Source: Streptomyces collinus
GTDB lineage: Bacteria; Actinomycetota; Actinomycetes; Streptomycetales; Streptomycetaceae
Assembly: GCF_031348265.1 (NCBI RefSeq)
Contig: NZ_CP133771.1
Location: 6,634,001-6,698,000, forward strand
Direction of reading: 5' to 3'
Length of the DNA stretch: 64,000 bases
Shown here piece after piece: positions 36,459-57,232 of this stretch. Positions within the stretch are counted from its first letter, which is position 1. Every line of letters begins with the position of its first letter. The notes under the pieces are model-generated. The model saw only the letters and a list, made by a program, of their open reading frames with translations. It was not told where the DNA came from and did not search any database. Both the position numbers and the translations under genes were made by a program.

Positions 36459-37946
36459 TCATTCCTCGCCCGCTGCCTGCCGGGCGGCACGCAGACCGGA
36501 CTCGATGGCGCCGTCGATGTAGCCGCTCCAGCCGTTGGCTATGTCGCCGCTGGCGAAGGAGAGCCGCCCGCTGGTGAAGGTGACCTCCGGGTAGAGCGTG
36601 GTGAGCTGCTTCGGCTTGCGGAACGCCCAGCCGCCGCGCGCGTAGGGGTCACGGCCCCAGTCGTGGGCCTTGACACCGATGACGTCCAGGTTCACGCCGA
36701 GCTGCTGCACGGCCTTCTTCACCTGGGCGGTGTTCGTCGGATCGAGTCCGGGATCGGTGCTGAAGGCGACGTAGAGCATGCCTTCGGAGGTTTCCTTGAA
36801 CGGCAGCAGCATGGGGATCGGTGAGCCGCCCTCGGCGCCCTGGCCGTAGACGCGGCCGGCTCCCTTGCGGGCGTGGATCCACAGCTTGACCGCGTTCGTC
36901 ACGGCGATGCCCTGGCTCGTCGCGGTGGTGAGCGCAGCGGGCAGGGACGGGCTGAACTTGACCGTGCTCAGGGCGTTGACCGGCATCGCGACCACGACCG
37001 CGGTGGCGCTGTAGCGGGTGCCGGAGGTGGTGGTGACGTACACCAGGGATCCGGTGTCGTTCACCGAGGCGACCGGCGAGCTGAGCTTGATCGTCGGCTT
37101 GGCCTCGTCGACCATCGCCTGGAGCAGGGCCTTGGTGCCCTTGGCGATGCGCCAGCGCATGGTGTCGTTCCAGCCCGCGTTGGTGTGGCCGGCCAGGGCC
37201 CACCAGTGGGCGAACATCGTGAAGGCGCCGGCCGTGCTCGATCCGCCTGCGTAGACCGCGGTCTGCCCGTTGACGAGGAGTTCCTCCTCGGGCGTGAGGG
37301 CGAGCTGGGTCAGGCGGTCGCGCAGCGTCAGCTTGTCCAGGCTCTGCAGCAGGTCGGCCCGGTGCAGGGGCTGGAACGGCTTCTCGAAGTACGTCCGCGT
37401 GCCGTCGAACATGCGCTCGAAGACGGTGCCCATCCGGCCGAACCCGTCCTCGGGCGTGAACTGCCGCGGGCCCTTCGGCGTCGGCAGCCACGTGGTCGAG
37501 ATCGGCTCGTCCTCCTCCAGCGCCAGCTTGTAGCGCGTGAGTTCGGCGCCGAGGTAGGGCTGGGTCGGCTCGACCCAGGTCCCGCCGCGCTCGATCAGCT
37601 GACCGCCGTAGGTGTCCGTCCAGGTGCGGCCGCCGATGCGGTCGCGGGCCTCCAGGACGAGCACCCGCTTGCCGCGGGCGCGCAGTTCGCGGGCCGCGGT
37701 GATGCCCGCGAATCCGGCGCCGATGACGATGACGTCCCAGTCGGCCGCTGCGCCGACGGTGGCGGCGGAGGCCGCCGGGGCGACCGCGGCCAGGGCGGGT
37801 GCCGTGACGGCGGCCGCCCCGGCCGCCTTGAGCAGGGTGCGGCGGGTGGGCCGCCGCCCGCTGATGGGTCCGGTGGTGTGCATGGTGCTGTGTGTCCCCC
37901 GTGTACTCGGTGCGGGCCCGCCGTGCGGAACCGGCATGTCACTCAT
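36459..37946 (-). CDS. Tat-exported FAD-dependent amine-oxidase-like protein (first of a pair)
   Basis: 495 aa from ATG 37946; ATG 37883 (MHTTGPISGRRPTRRTLLK) is an equally plausible start. A twin-arginine signal (RRPTRRTLLKAAGAAA, then an alanine-rich stretch ending ASAA) precedes the dinucleotide motif VIVIGAGFAGITAARELRAR, EARDRIGGRTWTDTYGG (FAD contacts) and the C-terminal FASGDIANGWSGYIDGAIES. This is the flavin monoamine oxidase fold. Similar proteins (CpkD/CpkH type) are found in coelimycin-like clusters, where secreted FAD enzymes act late. Inferred: extracytoplasmic oxidation of the amine or alcohol. The stop overlaps the alternative start of the SnoaL-like gene. Confidence 0.88.
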   Translation of the reverse strand: MSDMPVPHGGPAPSTRGTHSTMHTTGPISGRRPTRRTLLKAAGAAAVTAPALAAVAPAASAATVGAAADWDVIVIGAGFAGITAARELRARGKRVLVLEARDRIGGRTWTDTYGGQLIERGGTWVEPTQPYLGAELTRYKLALEEDEPISTTWLPTPKGPRQFTPEDGFGRMGTVFERMFDGTRTYFEKPFQPLHRADLLQSLDKLTLRDRLTQLALTPEEELLVNGQTAVYAGGSSTAGAFTMFAHWWALAGHTNAGWNDTMRWRIAKGTKALLQAMVDEAKPTIKLSSPVASVNDTGSLVYVTTTSGTRYSATAVVVAMPVNALSTVKFSPSLPAALTTATSQGIAVTNAVKLWIHARKGAGRVYGQGAEGGSPIPMLLPFKETSEGMLYVAFSTDPGLDPTNTAQVKKAVQQLGVNLDVIGVKAHDWGRDPYARGGWAFRKPKQLTTLYPEVTFTSGRLSFASGDIANGWSGYIDGAIESGLRAARQAAGEE

Positions 37947-37991
37947 GGGCCAAGGTGCTTTCGGTTCTGCGTGCCGCGGCGCTCGCGCCGG

Positions 37992-38372
37992 TCAGCTCGC
38001 CTGGCCGAACGGGTCGTCGATGGCGTAGCGCCACACGCCGTCCTCGCCCCGGGTCAGCACGTCCACCCCGACGCCGGCCAGGTGATCGGTGGTGCCGTCG
38101 GCGCCGGTGATGTCGATCGTCCAGTCGACGATCATCAGAGCGGTCTCGCCGGTCACGAACACCTGCCGGGGCTTGGCCGCCATACGCGGACCGGCCTGAA
38201 GGAATTCCCGCTGGTACTTCCGGCGTTCGTCACCGCTGAGCGGCTTGCCCGGTTCCCAGACGGCGACCGCGTCGGCGGTGTAGAACTTCTCGACCGTCTC
38301 GAAGTCGCCGGCGTTGACGGCCTCGACATAGCGGGCGGTGTGGTTTTCCAGTTCCGCGACGAGCTCGGACAT
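37992..38372 (-). CDS. SnoaL/NTF2-like fold protein (second)
   Basis: 126 aa from ATG 38372; the frame is open upstream to 38495, but the typical helix MSELVAELENHTARYVEAVN begins here. Pattern: VNAGDFETVEKFYTADAVAV, WEPGKPLSGDERRKYQREFL, VTGETALMIVDWTIDITG and GVDVLTRGEDGVWRYAIDDP, as in DUF4440/SnoaL-like members. First gene of the minus-strand operon that continues with the FAD protein (45-bp gap), the other SnoaL-like protein and the monooxygenase. Function in the pathway is not provable from sequence; cyclase, isomerase or carrier roles are all known in this fold. Confidence 0.8.
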   Translation of the reverse strand: MSELVAELENHTARYVEAVNAGDFETVEKFYTADAVAVWEPGKPLSGDERRKYQREFLQAGPRMAAKPRQVFVTGETALMIVDWTIDITGADGTTDHLAGVGVDVLTRGEDGVWRYAIDDPFGQAS

Positions 38373-38416
38373 GGCGGAAATCAACCTGCCTTCTTGGCTG
38401 GAGAGACGTTTGGGGG

Positions 38417-38545
38417 GAACGTTCAGGAGAAAGGAACGTTCCATGCGGGTGTCTGCACGAACAGTGCGGGTGCTCGTGCATTCCGTGGCCGACACTATTC
38501 GGGCGGGTTCAACGTTCCAGCCACGCTGCGGTAATGCCGTGGTCT
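38417..38545. promoter_or_regulatory. Promoter region of the minus-strand tailoring operon
   Basis: Three copies of AACGTTC (38418, 38435, 38511), an inverted repeat TGCACGA...TCGTGCA (38454-38480, 13-base spacer), and 7-mers GGTTCAA (38506), CCAGCCA (38517), GCGGTAA (38528) and GTGGTCT (38539) at 11-bp steps. The last two resemble the SARP 7-mers at 39291-39308, but in the opposite orientation to the operon. Confidence 0.4.
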
Positions 38546-38571
38546 CCGGCGGGCAGGGCGCGACATGACAG

Positions 38572-38607
38572 TGCCGCCGGGCGACTGGGTGCAGTCGCCC
38601 GGCGGCA
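38572..38607. terminator. Hairpin terminator of the DinB/MDMPI-like gene
   Basis: Perfect 16-bp stem (TGCCGCCGGGCGACTG and complement) with loop GGTG, 37 bp after the stop at 38644 of the minus-strand gene. Confidence 0.88.
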
Positions 38608-38643
38608 GGTGGTCCGGGGAGCGGGGAGAGTGCGGGGGCGGCC

Positions 38644-39231
38644 TCAGGCCTGGCGCACCCGGCCGTCCCAGCGCCAGGCGCCGCGGCGGGGCAGCCCGGG
38701 CAGCGCGGCGCGTCCCGTGCACCACAGCAGGGTGTCGGCGGGGGAGTGGCCGGTGGGCGCGTCGGGGAAGAGCCGCTCCACCACGGGCGCCGCCAGGGCG
38801 TCCGAGGGCGTGTACTCCACGCCTACGGCCTGCGCGATGTCCCGTCCGTGGACGACGAGTTCGAGCACGCCCATCGCGGCGAAGCCGGCCGCGTCGGAGT
38901 GCCCGTACGGGTGCCAGGCGCGGACCTCCGGCGGGGTGTCGCGGACGGTGCCGGCGAGCAGGGTGCCGGCGATCCGGATGCCCTCCAGCGCGGCCGGGAC
39001 CGGGGCGTGACCGTCGATCGAGGAGAACAGGGTGATGTAGCGGTCGGTGGGGCGGGCGATGAGCAGGCCGGCGTACCCCACGACCCCGAGCGCGATGTGC
39101 GAAAGGGTTTCCCGACAGCTCCAGTCCAGATCACCCGCCTTTCCGCGCCAGTTCTGATCGGCTCCCTTTTCGAGTGCGGAGGTGGTGTCCTCGGCCGCAG
39201 TCCGTACGAGTTCGGGCCATGAAAGAGTCAT
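38644..39231 (-). CDS. Maleylpyruvate-isomerase-type (mycothiol/DinB fold) protein
   Basis: 195 aa from ATG 39231. The N-terminal pattern WPELVRTAAEDTTSALEKGA, then LDWSCRETLSHIALGVVGYA matches the MDMPI_N/DinB-like domain, where histidines (HIALG here, VVHGRDIAQAVG later) bind a metal. Members include mycothiol-dependent isomerases and transferases, and many of unknown role. The end, CTGRAALPGLPRRGAWRW, is typical of the TIGR03083 group. It is divergent from the monooxygenase at 39478 across the strong SARP-type repeat block, and is followed by its own terminator. Inferred: a mycothiol-dependent step or self-protection against an electrophilic product. Confidence 0.75.
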   Translation of the reverse strand: MTLSWPELVRTAAEDTTSALEKGADQNWRGKAGDLDWSCRETLSHIALGVVGYAGLLIARPTDRYITLFSSIDGHAPVPAALEGIRIAGTLLAGTVRDTPPEVRAWHPYGHSDAAGFAAMGVLELVVHGRDIAQAVGVEYTPSDALAAPVVERLFPDAPTGHSPADTLLWCTGRAALPGLPRRGAWRWDGRVRQA

Positions 39232-39268
39232 GCTGGGATGTTCCCACACGGGCCGCTGCGAGCACCGT

Positions 39269-39330
39269 CCGATCATTTCCCGGTCACTGTCCGGTAATTG
39301 CGTGGTAATGGCGCGTCAAGTGCCCTGTTC
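39269..39330. promoter_or_regulatory. SARP box: six 7-mers at exact 11-bp spacing
   Basis: CCGATCA (39269), CCGGTCA (39280), CCGGTAA (39291), GTGGTAA (39302), GCGTCAA (39313) and CCTGTTC (39324), each 11 bp after the last. This is the classical SARP/AfsR operator layout. It lies in the divergent promoter of the 39231 (minus) and 39478 (plus) genes. Confidence 0.8.
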
Positions 39331-39477
39331 TTTCCGGCGGTGTGGGGGTGATGACCGGGCGATGGGTGTGCTCTTACTCATTTCTCCGACCCCTTCAGTA
39401 AGGTTTCGAACTGCCGGGGAGCGTTGGGTTCTCGCGCCTCTCGACCGGCAGTTGGAATCACAATCGAGGAGCCGGAA

Positions 39478-40653
39478 ATGGCCACGAACGACGACCTGGC
39501 AGCCGTACTGGAAGCCGTGGACAGCATCGTCCCGACCCTGCGCGAGAACGGCCGCGCCGCCGAGGACCGGGGCTGGCTGCTCGACGAGAGCATCGAACTC
39601 CTGGAGAAGGCCGGGGTGTTCCGCATGGCCGTGCCGCGCCGGTTCGGCGGGCTCGACCTGCCGCTCGCCGACCAGGCCCGGGTCATCACCGAGATCGGCC
39701 GCGGCTGCCCGGCCGCCGCCTGGGTGACGATGGTGTGGGTGACGAGCACCTGGACGGCGACCCTCTACCCCGACCGGGCCCAGGAGGAGGTCTTCGCGTC
39801 CGGCTCCGTCAAGATCTCCAGCGCGTTCGCCCCGACCGGTGTCGCGGTCCCCGTCGAAGGCGGTTACCGCCTCAACGGCACCTGGAAGTTCAACACCGGC
39901 TGCAAGGGCGCCGACTGGGACTTCACCGCCGCGATGGTGCGCAACCCGGACGGCACCGAGGGCGAGATCATGGCCCTCGTCCCCATGTCCGACCTCAGGA
40001 TCGTCGACGACTGGGACGTCTCGGCCGGCGCCGCCACCGGCAGTGCCACCGCGGTCGCCGAGGACGTCTTCGTACCGGCCCACCACGCCGTGTCCTTCGA
40101 GGAGGTCATGGTCAGCGCGACCGGCGACCGCTCCAACACGGGCGCCACCGGCCGCAACTACGGCCTGCTCAGCTTCGTCATGGCCGAGTGCGCCGCCGTG
40201 TTCATCGGCATCGCCCGCGGCGCCTACGAACTGTTCCTGGAGCGGCTCCCCGGACGCGGCATCACCTACACCGACTGGACCGACCAGAAGCTGCACCCGC
40301 TCACCCAGATCCAGGTCGCCACGGCCGCCAACAAGATCGACGCCGCCGAGGCCCTGTCGGCCCGCTGGCTCACCCTCCTCCAGGAGCGCGCCGACGCCGG
40401 CGAGCAGCCCACCGACGCCGAGAAGGCGATCGTGCGCGGCCAGACCGGCTTCGCCGCCCAACTGGCCAAGGAGGCCGTGGAGATCCTCCACAACGCCAGC
40501 GGCGGCTCCGTCATCCGGCGCGACGTCCACCTGCAGCGCTTCCACCGCGACATCCAGGGCTTCTCGCTGCACGCCCTCGCCAATGCCGACGTCAACCTCG
40601 AACTCCAGGGCCGCGTCCTGGTCGGCCTGGAGCCCGGCACCGTCTTCCTCTGA
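39478..40653 (+). CDS. Acyl-CoA-dehydrogenase-like flavin monooxygenase (second of a pair)
   Basis: 391 aa; ATG 39478 with GAGGAG upstream. Same domain plan and exactly the same length as the protein at 34712: PTLRENGRAAEDRGWLLDES, GGYRLNGTWKFNTGCKGADW, AGAATGSATAVAEDVFVPAH, then an invariant GRGITYTDWTDQKLHPLTQI and ASGGSVIRRDVHLQRFHRDI. It is a flavin-dependent oxygenase of the two-component group, predicted to take reduced flavin from the reductase at 33983. First gene of a plus-strand set with the imine-reductase-like gene 86 bp downstream. The six-repeat SARP box is about 150 bp upstream. The pair suggests two separate oxidation steps or recent duplication. Confidence 0.88.
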   Translation: MATNDDLAAVLEAVDSIVPTLRENGRAAEDRGWLLDESIELLEKAGVFRMAVPRRFGGLDLPLADQARVITEIGRGCPAAAWVTMVWVTSTWTATLYPDRAQEEVFASGSVKISSAFAPTGVAVPVEGGYRLNGTWKFNTGCKGADWDFTAAMVRNPDGTEGEIMALVPMSDLRIVDDWDVSAGAATGSATAVAEDVFVPAHHAVSFEEVMVSATGDRSNTGATGRNYGLLSFVMAECAAVFIGIARGAYELFLERLPGRGITYTDWTDQKLHPLTQIQVATAANKIDAAEALSARWLTLLQERADAGEQPTDAEKAIVRGQTGFAAQLAKEAVEILHNASGGSVIRRDVHLQRFHRDIQGFSLHALANADVNLELQGRVLVGLEPGTVFL

Positions 40654-40739
40654 GTCGACGCCCCGGACTCCCTCTTTCACCGGCGCGCCCCGCGTGCCGG
40701 ACCGCACAGCACACCACTTCGTACTGGAGGAACACATTC

Positions 40740-41627
40740 ATGGGTGACAACCACACCTCGGTGTCGGTGCTCGGCCTCGGCCTGATGGGGCAGGCCCTGG
40801 CCGCCGCCTTCCTGAAGGCGGGCCACGCCACCACCGTGTGGAACCGTTCGGCGGACAAGGCCGACGGCCTCGTCAAGGACGGCGCGGTCCTCGCCGCGAA
40901 GCCCGCCGACGCCGTCGCCGCGAGCGACCTCGTAATCGTGTGCGTGTCGACGTACGACGTGGTGCACGACGTCATCGGCTCGCTCGGCGACGCCCTGCGC
41001 GGCAAGACCGTCGTCAACCTGACCACCGGCTCCTCCGAGCAGGCCCGGCAGACCGCCGAGTGGGCGGAGAAGCACGGCGCCAAGTACCTCGACGGCGCCA
41101 TCATGATCACCCCGCCCGGCATCGGTGCCGAGACCTCCGTCCTCTTCTACGCCGGTGACCAGGCCGTCTTCGACGCCCACGAGCCCGTGCTGAAGCTCCT
41201 CGGCGGCGGCACCACCTACCTCGGCACCGACCACGGCAAGCCCGCCCTGTTCGACGTGTCGCTGCTCGGCCTGATGTGGGGCGCCCTCAACAGCTTCCTG
41301 CACGGTGTGGCCATCGTGGAGACCGGCGGCGTCAAGGCGCAGGAGTTCCTGCCGTGGGCGCACATGTGGCTCGACGCCATCAAGATGTTCACGGCCGACT
41401 ACGCCGCCCAGATCGACGCCGGCGACGAGAAGTTCCCGGCCAACGACGCCACCCTGGAGACCCACCTGGGCGCGCTCAAGCACCTCGTCGAGGAGTCCGA
41501 GGCGCTCGGCGTCGACACCGAACTGCCCAAGTACTCCGAGGCGCTGATGGAGGGCATCATCGCCCAGGGGCACGCCAAGAACAGCTACGCCAGCGTCGTG
41601 AAGGCGTACCGCCGCCCGAGCCAGTGA
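40740..41627 (+). CDS. NAD(P)-dependent imine-reductase-like oxidoreductase
   Basis: 295 aa; ATG 40740 has GGAGG nine bases upstream. The N-terminal Rossmann domain VSVLGLGLMGQALAAAFLKA with HATTVWNRS (NADP-phosphate contact at NRS) and the helical C-terminal domain (ALFDVSLLGLMWGALNSFLH, YSEALMEGIIAQGHAKNSYA) match the 6-phosphogluconate/beta-hydroxyacid dehydrogenase superfamily. The length and C-terminal wording fit imine reductases. Known reaction: NADPH-dependent reduction of cyclic imines to amines. In a cluster with an aminotransferase and a ketone-retaining PKS module, reduction of a cyclic imine is the natural assignment; this remains inference. Confidence 0.88.
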   Translation: MGDNHTSVSVLGLGLMGQALAAAFLKAGHATTVWNRSADKADGLVKDGAVLAAKPADAVAASDLVIVCVSTYDVVHDVIGSLGDALRGKTVVNLTTGSSEQARQTAEWAEKHGAKYLDGAIMITPPGIGAETSVLFYAGDQAVFDAHEPVLKLLGGGTTYLGTDHGKPALFDVSLLGLMWGALNSFLHGVAIVETGGVKAQEFLPWAHMWLDAIKMFTADYAAQIDAGDEKFPANDATLETHLGALKHLVEESEALGVDTELPKYSEALMEGIIAQGHAKNSYASVVKAYRRPSQ

Positions 41628-41660
41628 GCCCCGGGCCCGGTATTCGCTTCACCCCCTGAC

Positions 41661-41702
41661 GAAGGGGCCGGTTCCGAATCCCCCGTCGGAACCGGCCCCT
41701 TC
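41661..41702. terminator. Hairpin terminator after the imine reductase
   Basis: A 17-bp perfect stem (GAAGGGGCCGGTTCCGA and complement) with the eight-base loop ATCCCCCG, 34 bp after the stop at 41627. The next gene therefore has its own promoter. Confidence 0.88.
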
Positions 41703-41819
41703 CCCGTGCCCGCACACCGGCGCACCCGAATTCGAAGCGCTTTTCACCGTTCGTTTCCGCCCGTCGATTCCGTGCGCTTTCCGACCCGCAATTCCCGCTC
41801 TTCGCGAAAGGTGTGTTCC

Positions 41820-43241
41820 ATGACCGAGATCGGCGACAGCACGACCCCTCGTGCCCACGGACGTGTCACCAGAAGAACGCTGCTGAAGGCGGCGGGCGCC
41901 ACCGCGCTCACCGCCGGCGCCGTCACCGCGACGGCGTCCCCCGCCGCGGCCGACGACAAGCCCTACGACGCCATCGTCGTCGGCGCCGGATACGCGGGCG
42001 GCACCGTCGCCCGGGAGCTGGGCGCCCGCGGTATGAGGGTTCTGGTCCTGGAGGCCCGCGGCAGGACCGGCGGCCGCATCGAGCCGGGCACGCTGGCCGG
42101 GCACCACGTCGAACTCGGCGGCGGCTGGTTCGGCCCCGGCCAGGACCTCGTGGCCCGCGAACTGAAGCGCTACTCGCTGACCACCACCGAGGACGTGCAC
42201 GCCACCCGCATGGTGATGCCCGGCCCGAACGGCTACGCCAGCCACTCCCCGCAGGAGGCCGGCGCCCGGCTCAACAGCCTGTTCGCGGACTTCTACGCCG
42301 GATCCGAGCAGTACTTCGAGCGGCCCTACGAGCCGCTGCACCGCAAGGACCTCCTGGCGTCCGTGGACCGGCTCTCGCTCGCCGACCGTATCGCCCAGCT
42401 TCAGCTGAAAGGGGTCGATCACGACTGGGTGAGCGGCGCCACCTCGGTGTTCGCCGGCGGCAACAAGACCGGCTCCCTCACCGGCCTCGCCCAGTGGTAC
42501 CAGCTCGCGGGCGGCACCTACGACAAGTTCCTGTCGGTGATGAGCCAGCTGCCCGAGGGCGGCATGATCTCCATCCTGGAGCGGATGCTGCGCGAGTCCG
42601 GAGCGACGATCAGCCTCAACTCGCCGGTCACGGCGATCCGTGAGCGCGGCGGCCTCACCCACGTCGAGGTCCGCGGCGGCCGGGTGCACAAGGCGCCGGT
42701 CGTGGTGCTCGCCACGCCCGTCAACATGTGGTCGACGCTCACCTTCGAGCCGGGCCTGCCCAAGGTGTACGCCGACGCCGCCCGCGAGGGCCTCGGCGTC
42801 CCGCACGCCACCAAGCTGTGGCTGCGGGTGCAGGGCACCTCCGAGGCGGTCTCGGCCCAGGCCCCGGAGGGTGCCCCCATCCTGCTGCTCATCCCGCAGA
42901 AGCAGCTGCCCGACGGCCGCATCTTCGTGGCCTTCACCGGGCCCGCCCTCGACGTGTCCGACCCGCAGGCGGTGCGCGCCGCGGTCCGCGGGCTGCTGCC
43001 GGAGGCCAGGGTCGCCGAGTACCGGGCGAAGGAATGGCACAAGGACCCCTACGCCCGGGGCGGCTGGGGCCTGCGCAGGCCGGGGCAGCTCCTGCGTCAG
43101 CTGCCGGACATCCAGCAGCCGTTCGGGCGCATCGTCTTCGCGGGCGGTGACATAGCCAGCGGCTGGAACGGGGCCTTCGTCGAAGGCGCCCTGGAGTCCG
43201 GCTTCCGTGCCGCGGAACAGGCCGCGACCCTCGCGGGCTGA
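41820..43241 (+). CDS. Tat-exported FAD-dependent amine-oxidase-like protein (second of a pair)
   Basis: 473 aa; ATG 41820 with AAAGG upstream. Twin-arginine signal VTRRTLLKAAGATALTAG ending ASPAAADD, then the FAD motif IVVGAGYAGGTVARELGARG, EARGRTGGRIEPGTLAG and the C-terminal FAGGDIASGWNGAFVEGALE. It is paralogous to the protein at 36459 over its whole length, with the same signal wording (RRTLLKAAGA). Two exported flavoenzymes in one cluster suggest that at least one late oxidation occurs outside the cytoplasm. The upstream region holds GTTTCCG, GATTCCG and CTTTCCG (41753, 41766, 41777), of which only the last two are 11 bp apart. Confidence 0.88.
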   Translation: MTEIGDSTTPRAHGRVTRRTLLKAAGATALTAGAVTATASPAAADDKPYDAIVVGAGYAGGTVARELGARGMRVLVLEARGRTGGRIEPGTLAGHHVELGGGWFGPGQDLVARELKRYSLTTTEDVHATRMVMPGPNGYASHSPQEAGARLNSLFADFYAGSEQYFERPYEPLHRKDLLASVDRLSLADRIAQLQLKGVDHDWVSGATSVFAGGNKTGSLTGLAQWYQLAGGTYDKFLSVMSQLPEGGMISILERMLRESGATISLNSPVTAIRERGGLTHVEVRGGRVHKAPVVVLATPVNMWSTLTFEPGLPKVYADAAREGLGVPHATKLWLRVQGTSEAVSAQAPEGAPILLLIPQKQLPDGRIFVAFTGPALDVSDPQAVRAAVRGLLPEARVAEYRAKEWHKDPYARGGWGLRRPGQLLRQLPDIQQPFGRIVFAGGDIASGWNGAFVEGALESGFRAAEQAATLAG

Positions 43242-43250
43242 CCGACGGCA

Positions 43251-43313
43251 GCGCCATGACCGGCCGGTGGAGAACGGGAAGTGCGGTTCCCGTCCACCGC
43301 CCGGTCATGGCGC
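43251..43313. terminator. Long hairpin terminator between FAD oxidase and PKS
   Basis: Arms GCGCCATGACCGG and CCGGTCATGGCGC enclose a second region of pairing (CGGTGGA...TCCACCG), giving a long, slightly imperfect stem. It begins nine bases after the FAD protein's stop. The PKS promoter must lie in the 150 bp that follow. Confidence 0.8.
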
Positions 43314-43466
43314 CTTCTTCTTTCCCCCTCCTTTTTGCCCCGGCCGAATTACCGGAGTGAGGACGGAGACTGAGGAGAGGGAGAGACCCCCCTGCCTACG
43401 ATCGGGCCGAACATTCCCCCACTCAGAAGTCTTGCGGTATTTCGGCCGAAAGGGCAGTCGAGCGCG

Positions 43467-57179
<13,713 letters not shown>

Positions 57180-57232
57180 ACCACCGCCACTTCGGCACCG
57201 ATCACCACACGACACACGGGAGTTGACACACC

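Noticed and set aside
43342..43450. Three copies of GGCCGAA before PKS1 as an operator
   Set aside because: Spacings of 63 and 39 bp are irregular and the motif is short for this composition.
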